The notes beneath the pieces were generated by a model. The model searched no databases and was not told the DNA's origin. It saw only the letters and a program-made list of their open reading frames with translations. From the NCBI GenBank assembly GCA_910591455.2, contig OU342819.1, positions 20,339,762 through 20,403,761 of the forward strand: a stretch of 64,000 nucleotides of DNA, given 5' to 3'. Position numbers and translations under genes: made by a program. Position 1 is the first letter of the stretch, and the number at the start of each line of letters is the position of its first letter. Origin of the DNA: Pholis gunnellus (lineage: Eukaryota; Chordata; Actinopteri; Perciformes; Pholidae). Shown here one piece after another: positions 13,848-25,161 of this stretch.

Positions 13848-15630
13848 ACAAGAAACAATTCAGTCCAGGTGACACACCCCAGGAGTCTCGTTCCTCATGT
13901 CAACACACTGACTGGGAGTTATGTCACCACGTGTTGTTAAGTCACTGCTCAGGCTCAGCCAATAGTGGGGCCAGATTATGAGACACTGGAACACGATGTG
14001 ACCGGACCCCCACGCAGGAGCAGATTTTGCAGGTTTACCCGTAACTTAACTCTGCATCAGGAGTTCAGCATTTTGTTCATGCTGGAGATTAAAAACTCGT
14101 CTCCACGGCTCTCCACAAATACTATACAAAGTACTACTAGCACGCAGCAAAGCTTCGACTGCTTTAAAACACTTTACTCGGTAGAAACACTGTTTTGTCT
14201 TCCGTGGATTTATTTGTTTTCATTGGATTTTTCTAAATTATCATTATCTGGATTTTATGAAGTCTTTTGTTTAGGCTAATAAAATAAAATAAATATATAT
14301 AATATATACATAATTTAATTTAATTTAATTAGATATATTTAATTTAAATATATTTAATTTAATAAAAAAAAATGAAACATGCACTGTCCAGCTGTGTTAT
14401 GAGGGGAAACAAGTTTGACTTTCCAACAAAAAATGGTAATCCATTCAAACAGAACATCCTGTCCTCACCTGAAGAACAACAGTATTAATATTGTTTGTTC
14501 AAACGCCGTAAGTCTTAAGTCGAGTGACGTAACAACAGCGGCAAACCTCTTAGAGTAACGCCAAAGCTTCTGACTGATGTTGGTTTCTTTTAGCCACCAT
14601 CATAATCTCCCTGCAACCTTAACCAGGTAGTTCGAGCTGCCTTCACGTCCTGTGACGGACTGCAGCAGTGGGCTGATATTATCAGGTACCAGCGAGCGGA
14701 TGACATGCAATCCAGTCGGGCCAGTTTCAGCTCAATGAGTCTGAAGGCTTATCAGAAGCCAAAACACTGCACAGCGATTTATCAAATGCAGAGACAAGCT
14801 TTTAAATCTCTGTCCAACATTTCAAAGTAATCTAGTGCTTTGCAGTACAGAGACGCATTGCTGCAACCTAACTTGTGCTTGTTTTTTTTTTCCATTGCAG
14901 TGCTATTGTCAGTGTGGACGTGACCTTAAAGTGAAACACGCATTAGCATCGCCCGTAGCACGCACTCGATGCATAATACAGTAGCTGGGATCTGGCACGT
15001 CGGGAAAGCGAATATGATTTAAAATAAACCCCAAAACGATGCAACGTCGTTGCTGAGAAAAAGGATGGCGGTGGTGTGCAAGTTGGTACACGTCGGTGTA
15101 ATTCTGCTTTTAACCGCAGACGTAGCACGTCAACAAGAAACGGTCATATTCTTTGAAAGGTCAACTGACGAATGATCATATGAGGAGGCCATGTTAAACT
15201 ATTCATTTTGTCGGTTTGTTTGGTGCCAAATGGCTTCTTGTAAATCAAGTTTATTATTGGACATGCTGCTGAGGCAGATAATATGTGAATTTGTACAGTT
15301 ATTAGGGAATAATTAGCCGTGTTATGTCTTCTCTCAATAGCCTACATATCCTGCTGCACAAAGATCTGCTTTACAATTCAATTAAAATTCTCCTCCTAGC
15401 TCACTGTTTGCTCTGCCATCCTAAAGATTTTTTTTCTGCCTCAGTGTTTATTCTCTCTGTAATCTCTACTGTTTCCTCTCTCCCTCTCCTTTCCTCCTGC
15501 CTCGCTCTCCCTCACTTTCCTCCCCCAGCCCCTCCCCCCCCCCTCTCTCTTTCTCTTGCATGCTGGCTCTCTCGCTCCGATGATTTCTGCAGCGGCACGT
15601 GACGTGGCGGCTGCACATGGCCCGATCGTG

Positions 15631-15691
<61 letters not shown>

Positions 15692-15802
15692 GCGAGAGAG
15701 AGACAGAGAGAGAGGGAGAGGGAGAGAGAGAGACAGAGAGAGAGAGACAGATTTGAAAACATGCACAGCGAACACTCTTGACTCGCTCTCCCCTCCAGCA
15801 TT

Positions 15803-15843
<41 letters not shown>

Positions 15844-18800
15844 CTCTCTCTGTGCAGTGTTATAGAGTGCAGAGTCAGTGTCTTGTTTAACCCTTCCGCT
15901 GCCAGGATTAATCACAGCCCTGAATGTTAAATCACCGCGCGACGCTATCCTGCACTCTCCTCTTTTAAAGAGACAGCGAGTCCCTTTAATTCCCTTTAAA
16001 CAATGCACAGCCGGAGCTCTTTAAACACCTGAATTGAACTTTTAATGCATATGTCATCTCGCTGACTGACGGTTCCTAAAGGGTTTGTCTGGGATTATTC
16101 CAGGCTAGACGCCCGGTGGTCACTGTGGTCTCTGGTTTAAAGCTGCGGAAGTCAAACACAGCGTGTTGTTCCTGCAGCCAACGACGGTCTGATCGGTGCT
16201 CAGACTGTTTCTCTGCAAGAGAAAGTGACTGCAGTGATATGAGCTGCACTGATTGGACCGCTGACCTTTTCTATGTACTTTGTTTTGATATGTTTTCCTC
16301 TCAGCAGTAAAAACAAAGAAATGTAAAAGATCAAGCGTATTTATATTTATTTTGAATAATGTAAACCGGCAGCTCTCATGGGCCCATATTATTAGTATTA
16401 TTAGTATTAAAGGAGTGCAGCGTTTAGGATCTGTTGGCAGAAATTAAATGTAATATTATTAAGTTATATTTCATGTATAAAAACCTGAAAATGTGAATCA
16501 TTGTGTTTTCAGCAGAATAAGTCATTTATATCTACACACGGAGCGGGTTCTCTTCACGGAGCTGGCCGCCATGTTTCTACGGTAGCCCAGAACGGACAAA
16601 CCAAACACTGGCTCTAGATCGGGCACACGGGAGAATCTGCAAACGTCCAACCCTTAATAACGAGATGGCACCAAATCCTGCACACTGCACCTTTAAGAGT
16701 CGACCGCCAACGGCTCTGTGACGCTGCACTTGATGTTTAAGCGGGTATGTTTATCATGCTAGCTTAGCGTGTTAGCATGCTAACATCTGCTAATTAGCAC
16801 TAAACAGAAACTGTGTCTATAGTCTTGATCTGATGATGGCAAAATCGTTACTGTTCATCCTCTGGGGAACATTACTGCGTGCTAAGAGTTTCACAGCAAT
16901 CCATCCAATTTTTGTTGAAATATTTCACACACAAAAAACCACAAACGTCAACTTCATGTTACCGCGAGAGGAAAAGTCAGGGGATCACTAAACTCATTAC
17001 TGTACATCCTCTGGGAACAATGAATCAATCGAGTGGATGTTAAGATATAAGAACTTTGACCTGCTAGAGGAAAATTCAGAGGATCAGAGAAATTATTCTC
17101 TTGGGAAATATCTTTGTAGCAAGTTTGAGATATTTCAGTAAAAACCATAAATGTGTCACGGTGCTGATAGAGAAAACTTGAAGGAAATATAAGTAATGCT
17201 AGAGTTGTATTATAAAACTAAACATTTGTGAAGGAGAGCTACTATTATCAGCACTATCGCCATATTCTGCTTAACTTCTGGGTATTAAAGTCCAGATACA
17301 TGTGTGGTTGTTCAAAGCCTTGAACAACTTGTGGGCAAAGAGATATCAGTCAGCTGAGGATCAGCTCGTTCCCTCTGAAGATGCAACTTAAGATGAAACT
17401 GAAAATGTTTAAAACATGAGCCCTGAAATCTAGTATATAAATAAGTAAAATGTAAATGTCAAGTTCCCAATTTAGCTCTTGTGTATAAACTCTGGTGTGC
17501 CTGTTTAGGTTTAGAGCCCGTATTCTTCCCACTGAAGCTTCAGCACGTCTGCTTTCCCCGTCAGTCCGTCAGCAGGATTTTAAAAACGTCACGTATTCCC
17601 ATGAACTTTGGTGGCCGGATCAAGCCCAAGGCAAAGCAACAACGGCTATTCAGATTTGGGGTTTCTCTCTGCAGGTGCCCTCGCTCTTCATTTCTTTGTG
17701 TTCTTCAGTTTGATAAGTGATCGCTATTAATTAAAGGGACGGCCTTTGTAACAGTGGAGATAGATTCCTGCAGCAGATGCTTCCTTCCAAAAACCCATCG
17801 CAGTTCATTGAGTTCGTGCAGCGAGCTCACGGAAACCTGATGTTTAAAGATCTGTGTTTGATTAGGAAGGCTTGTGACTGAGTGAACTGACCTGGAAGCT
17901 GCAGCCTGATAACGGCTTGATTTAAGGTTGATTCATGTTTCCTTTGCCTAAGTAAGGACTTGTTCTTCAGGAGGGAAAAGAAAACTGCTCAAGCAAAAAA
18001 ATAAATAAAAAAAATAGACAAAGTGATTTAACCGGCTGTAGCTCGGTGGGCGTTTGCTTTGCTTAAAGAGCATCATTAGTGGAGTGTTGAGCAAAATGAC
18101 ATTCAAGATGATTGAATCGGGCTTCAACCTGACAAATTCTCTCCTTTACTGACTGAAGCGTCAACATGGACGCTGCACACATCAGATTAGACAAAAGTAA
18201 AGCTGCCGCGGCTCTTAGTTTGATACATTTTAATACATTTTGCACTACGGACACTGTTTTCTGTTTATTAGATGATTTACCAAAACACAACTTTAGATTT
18301 GCGGACAACAAAAAAGGTAAAAATATAATATATTAAAAAAAATGTTTTTGCTTAAAATCAGGTCAAACTGATAATGATGAGTTTTATCTCTAATGTTTGG
18401 GAGTTTTGAAGCAGAATGAATGACATCAAATCACTGTTTTGACAAAATCTTGTCGCAAAAAATGGAGCTTGCCAGTTTTGGTCGGGTTTTGTGACGTAAA
18501 GGAAAAGCAGCAATAAGAGGAAAACCAACATTATTCCATGAAATATGTGTCCAGCTCCACCACAGCTGTTTCATCTATGCAGAGTTCGTCCACTAGTCTC
18601 CTTTTTTTGTTCGCTTTCAACTGAAGGACGCGTTTGGATCCTCACAGATGTTAATATTTAGCATTTACTTTAGTAAATAGCTGAACAATAAACAAGCTGC
18701 ACCCGTTCTTTGTGTTCTCCGCTCCCTCTGAACTCTTCTGCCAGTAGCACAGAATTAATTAAATTCAAACCAAACATGTGCATGTGGTTGAGATTATTAT

Positions 18801-21800
18801 AACCGGTCTATTTTCCATCTACTTCTCTCTCTGTGTGCAGCTCTGTAGTAACACTTCAGCTCCACAGGGACCGGAGGGATTTCTGGCTGGATGCATCATG
18901 CTCAGCCCAGTCACGTGTTTATAATTCAGAATAAAGAGCGCACGCACACACACACACACACACACACACATGAGAGCATGTTCACATTAAACAGTTGCAT
19001 GCAAATGGCAAAACAAAGAGGACACTCTGATATGCACATCAGAAGTTCAGCGAACTGCACAGACACACACACACAAAAGGACATGCATGCATGCAAACAC
19101 ACACAGATGGCTTATTCATAGATACTCACAGAAGCACTCAGTACACACACACACACACATACAGAGCCTTGCAGCAGTATCCAGTGGTATTCGCTCTTCT
19201 GCTGCTTCCTTTCATGCGTCTCTCTTCTGTCTGTGTCTCATTTTTTTTTTTACTTCAAGCTTCTCTGCAGCTTCGTTCTCACAGAGAAACATCTCGTCTC
19301 TTATTGTTTATGACTCAGAATGAAAAGACAACGCTCCCAGTGTTCCAGTCAGATTTCTGAGAATCGGCTCCTGCTCCTCTCTTTTACTTCTCTTGTCTGC
19401 TGCTGCGCACAAACTCATCGCACTAAACACTGTATTCAAAGTATGCAGTATACAGTGAGACGGTCGGGTTAGATTTTCAAAACAATATGGAAACAACAAA
19501 GCGGGAGGAGCGGCCTGCTGCAGGCCCGACATAAAGAAAAATGCACTTCTTAAATTGTGACGTATTAAAACAGCCTGTGTGTGTAAAGTGAACCTCAATG
19601 AACCGTTGAAACACGCAAACACAAAGACACACAACAATTAGCACAGACAGAGGACGAACCCATTGCTTGTTCAGAGAGTTTCAGATCTCGGCAGCTGTTA
19701 CTGTAACTGTGGTTTGGCTGATAATCAACAACACGCCGCCACTTCTCCCTCAAGCAGTTTGTCATTTTTCACTGTGTGCTTGTGGTATTTGTAGTTTGCT
19801 TCAATAGTCGTAATATAGTGTACGTTACCCAGCTCTGCAGCTGCTTTAGAGCCTTTCTTTGAAAATGAAATAACTTTTATCATATTTCCATCTCAAAATG
19901 TAAAAAAACATCCGATAGCCCCCCCCCCCCCAAAAAAAGAAATCCCTCATTCACTCACCATGATGACACTCAGGTCCTCCCATCATGCCTTGCTGCTGCT
20001 GCTGCTGCTGTGGAGGCGGCAGTGGCGGCGGCGGTGGCGGTTGTGGCTGGACGGTCTCCAGTCCCAGCAGCGAGGAAGAGGAGGATGAAGAGGACATGGA
20101 GGAGGAAGAGGAGGAGCAGGGCGGAGGAGAGCTGGGAGGGCACTGGGAGCTCTGGTTGGGCACCGCTGACTGGGAGCTCTGGGAGGAGAGGAAACGTACC
20201 GTCAGTCTAAATCACGGCATCAACAAAGAGAACAGCATTGAATCCTGTCCCGTTAACTTCCTGTAGATTCGTCCAATTTACCAAAATATAACTTTGTCCT
20301 GAGCAGCGGTGCCTCTGACCGACATTTTGAAATGACCTCATGCCAAATTAATGTTTTTTTTGTTTTCAAATGAAAATGGATCTTCATTCTAAGACATCAG
20401 CTCGTTTAATAACGATTCCCCAAAAGAATTTCCACGACACAATATCTTCCAGTTCTACTTTATTAAGAAGAAAGGTGGCGCTAACAGTTTATAGCACTAA
20501 ATAGCGCAAGTTATAGATTATTGTAATGTTCCGGACTTTTGCACGAGGAGATTTATGGAATTGTAATTGAATACCCCTGATCTAAACCGTCTGGATTTCA
20601 TTTTATTTTCTTGCAGCTTGGCGAGGTTAAAGTGGCGTTTTTTTTTTTAAAGCTGTGGGTTTTTGGTCTCCATCGGCGTTTACCTGGGAGGGGATCTGGG
20701 CGCTGGTGGAGCTGGGCCCGTTGCCGTGCATCCCCATGCCGTTCTCGGTCAGGAACTCCTCCAGGTCCATGTACTGCAGCTGGAACAGGCCTCCGTCACA
20801 CGGCAGGGTCCTCTCCCACAGCAGCGGGCCCAGGAACGCTGACTGGGAGTTGGGCCGCAACGCGCCGGACCCAGGAGCCCCTCCGGACCCGGGGGCCCCT
20901 CCGGCCCCGGCGTTGTTACTCTGCGATTCTTCGTCGGAGTCCGAGGGCTTGTCTTTGTCTGGATAGAGAACCAGAAGCGTGTTAGGATTAGTTCATCTCG
21001 ATACCCAAAGACGGCAATGAAACGTCTCCCTCGTCCCTCGTAATGTGTTTACTGTGATCAAACGCTCTTCAGCTTAACGGGGCAGTGATCTATTGACTCA
21101 AACTAAAGCAGTCTTTTGTTCCAACCCACTGTGTCCACTTTGGAAACAGCGTCTTATCATTTCATTTTTTATCTCTAAAAATGGTTCTTAGATGTACAAT
21201 GAAATAAAGACAGCAGGTTATCCATTCGTTCATCCGCTTTTCAATCCCTAATTACCCAAAAAACATCAAAAATCAGACACAGCTGCAGAAACAGAATGAT
21301 GAAATCGAAATATTCCATCACACACTCTTAAAGAAAGAGTCTGGTTGACAGATGGTCACAGGTTTGAGCCCCTAAGGGTATCACACACACACACACACAC
21401 ACACACACATGCACATGATGCACATCAAAGCCCCGACGTTAATGTGTGACGACACTCCGATGGGTTCTGCTAAATGCAGCCTTACTCGGTCTGGTGGGAC
21501 CATTAGCTTACGGTAGCTAATGCTAACTTTAGATGTCACCGAGTCAGTTTGATGACTTCATGCGTCTCTAATGCTGCTGCTATGTTTTCGGATTTGTTCG
21601 TGACTTTTGCAGAAACGTCTCGTGACCGAGAGACTTCTGGTCATTTGTTTATTTATTTTTTAAAAGACAAGTGACAAAGTCTGGGTCATTTCTGACGGCT
21701 AGACAGCTTTCGGATCGCTTTGTTTCAGATGTATAATCCAGATCTTGCATTTATTTACAAGAAGATTCACTTCAAAGGACAAACACCGATCAACAAACAG

Positions 21801-21950
21801 CTCCGGGGGGTTCTGCATTGTTTGTTTGGCGAACAGCGGCTGAGGTTTAGGCCGCCGTCCTTTGCTTTCTGCAAAGCACTTAGTCGCGATCATTAAAAGG
21901 CATCTATAAATAAAGTTGACTTGACTGACCCTGCACTCTGACCTCCCGCA

Positions 21951-21983
<33 letters not shown>

Positions 21984-24900
21984 TGATGGAAAGATAGATG
22001 AAGACATCAATAAAGCATCGCCAGAAAAAAATATATGCCGCAAGCAAAGCGACAACCGAACTTCATGGCAACACACGGAGAGAAGTGGAGCGATTTGTGT
22101 TCTGATCCTTTGATAATATCATTCTACAGAATTACGCCTCCAAAAAGTGCATATTTAATAAATAGCACACTGAATAATAAAACCCAATGAAATAGTAATA
22201 AAAGAGCATATTTAACTGGGCTGGGATGACAGTGTAATGAGACAGAGGGAGAGGGAGACCGGGGGGAGAACGTCAGGAAGCCCGGAAATTTAAATTCAAA
22301 GGGATTAAAGAACATTGAGACGCGAGAGATTACAACGTGGAAACAGCAGAGGAAGGAAGGAGGAAAGAGGGCAGAGTGGAGACCATCATCATCTCTCTGC
22401 TACCGTCATCATCGCCGTCGTCACATGTTGTACACAGTTGTTGCAATATCTACATAAGTAACAACTGTTACATCTGAATGTTCTGCATTGACATGCAGGA
22501 ATGAGTCCTAAAGATGAGTCAGCATCTTTGCACTTCCTGTTCCCCTCGTCTCAAAGTCAACGGGTATTTAAACGGGTCTATGGTTCACACAAGATTAAGA
22601 CATTTTAATGTTTTGTTCTACGATATATATAGTTTAGCAGTAAATATATTTTTACGTGTTACGTTAAAAAAAGACGGTTGCTAAGAAAGTGAAACTAAAA
22701 AAACGTGACTAGTTTGCCTTCACAGTCTCTTTGTGTCGTCCATTAGCTTTACGTTAGCATTTTACCTTTTGAAAATGATTACATTCGTGTTCATTTGTGA
22801 ATATTTATCTGTAAATATAAACTTGTGTTTGCCACAGAGAATATTTTCTGCAATAATCTGAAATCCAACGCAAACATCTCCATTAGCTTTTTGTGGAGGG
22901 AACCAGTGATGCTCTCAAAAAATACCTCATCCCTGCAGCGCTGCATGTACCCGTTTACAGCTAACAGCGTCTGTGTCGACTAAAGATGTCGGTGATAGTT
23001 CGTCACTGCTGGTTGGTTGAGGCCCATAAAAGAGGAGTCTAAATGTATGTCACATATTAATCCAGAATACCAGTAAAAGAACATTTTAATAAATGCTTGT
23101 TCCCGTCCACACCTGTTATACGAATATTAGGAGCTAGTTCCTCCATACAAACAGCTGGTGGCGCTAATTCTTCAGTTCGGTGCCTTTAAAACCATCGCAG
23201 GAACAAAACCAGACGACGTGAATGAAACAGCGACAGTCAAACCGCTAACTCTTCAAAACGATGTAGAAAGCATGGTGGAAATACGTCGCATTGATCTGTA
23301 GTCTGTATTTCGGCAGCGTCAACTTCAAAGTTGAAGTCACATCCTTCACGTCGTGATTTATTCTCGAAGTCTGCTTTCACTGCACTCTGTCGCATCTTTG
23401 CTTTTGTTGATACACAAACTTTTCCACCTCAGCCGAGTGTCAAAAAACTCTTATTGCGATCTTTCTTTCTTTTTTTTCAAATTGTCTGCATTTTTTTCTG
23501 CATGTTTTAGGCGAACACTTACAAGAACAAATGAATATGACACATCAAAATCTTTGTTTAAGGGACACCATTGCACAGGCAATAAACAACAACAACAACA
23601 ACAACAACAACGAAGCATTTCCATTCATCTCCAAACAAAACTGCATCAAACACACAACTTATTGAGAGTCCACTGCTTATTGTGCACTGCATGAGGCTAC
23701 CAAGTGCTTCAAGAACAGATAGCGGTATCAACTGTATAAATATGGGAATCGCACCAAAACACAGCTGATGGTCTGACAGTGTGGCCACAACAACCTGTAA
23801 CTCAAGTTCCTCAGCGACACGTTACGTGACGTGTGTGCACACAAGTGATTCATTCAAATGACTGAATCTTTGCACACAAATTAAAAACATACCTGCACCA
23901 GCAGGCTCCATATAAGGGAAAGAAAAAATAACAATATAAAATGTGACTTCAAGAGAAATGAGGAAATCCCTTTGAGAGCAGCAGCAGGAGGAGAGAATGA
24001 AAAGAGGAGCAGGAGGGGAAACAGAAAACCCAGAGAAATGAGAGCGTACTGTTAAAGATGAGGGAGAAGAAGAACAACAAAAAAATATGTAAATCAGCAG
24101 AGGGACGGAGGAGGAGATATGAAGAAGAAGAAGAGGAGAGCGAGACAGGAAAAAAATAATAAAAAAGACATGTGAGAGACAGACAGGAGGAAGCGATGAG
24201 CTCGACGGAGTGGGTGTCTGTGAAGGCGTCAAACAAAGCGAAGCAGCGAAACATTGTCTCTGGAAAGAGAACGGCACCAAAAAACATCACACAGCAACAT
24301 CTTCTTTTTTTCCCAACACACCCCTGAACGCATCACCTATCATTAGGAGAGTGTGCACTCTATGGGAGCTGACAATGAGGCTGTAGCCGGGGCCTCTGAG
24401 TTGCTTTCTGGCTCCATGGAGAGCCTGTCAGCCGCGCTCACCATCACCTCCTCCTCCTCCTCCTCATCATGCAACAGAACAGAACGGAGCTGCAGTAGCA
24501 CCAAGAGGCCACCAGGGGCCGCCAGAAAACACCCGCAGGGAGCATTTGGAGAGGCTTTGTTTTTCTCCCTCTCTCTTTCTCTGTGTGTGTTCAGGTTTAA
24601 GGTACTTGTGAGGACAGACTCTCGACGGTCCATTCTGCGTCCTCACCGAGACAAAACAACAGAGGTTTCAATTGTCCTTTATAAAAAAGTGTCCTCACAA
24701 GCCCACCATGAACCAGTGTGTGACTGGGAGATGACAGCGAGAGAGAGAGGAAGGAGAGGCAGCCTGGTTAATATTTGTCATGGCAGCTGGTGGATGGGAA
24801 ACAATTCAATCCCACTCACTAACCTTTATTTAAACAGAGCAGAGGATCAGAACGCAAACGACTGCTGCTGCTGCATTTTGACGGCATCCACTCCAGATTG

Positions 24901-25119
24901 CAATTCTTTTTTTAAACCCTCTTCCTCCCTCCTCCTCCTCCTCTTCCTCCTCCTCCTCCTCCTCCTCCTCATGATCATTTTCATTCCTCCACCAAATGCA
25001 AAAAGGAAGCGTTTAATATGAAAATCCAGCAGGAGGAGAGCTGAAGTGAAAACTGAGTGTGTGAGAGTGTGTTGAACAAGCAGGGCCTCTGTATTTTACA
25101 ATCACACCTACCCACACAG

Positions 25120-25161
<42 letters not shown>

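Larger units (their letters stand above)
5507..19958 (-). other. dbp intron 3 (14.5 kb)
   Basis: The largest intron of the gene, bounded by a GTGAGTGAATG donor at 19958 and a CCTCCCAG acceptor at 5507. I found no exon of another gene in it on either strand. It carries CA and GA/CT arrays, a C17 run, a degenerate AGT/AGC triplet zone and three transposon-derived repeats listed separately. The remainder is A/T-rich unique-looking sequence in which I see nothing specific. Confidence 0.8.

Noticed and set aside
24353..25021. A 222-codon plus-strand frame
   Set aside because: It is composed of Ser/Leu runs from CTC triplets with no domain, and lies in dbp intron 1.
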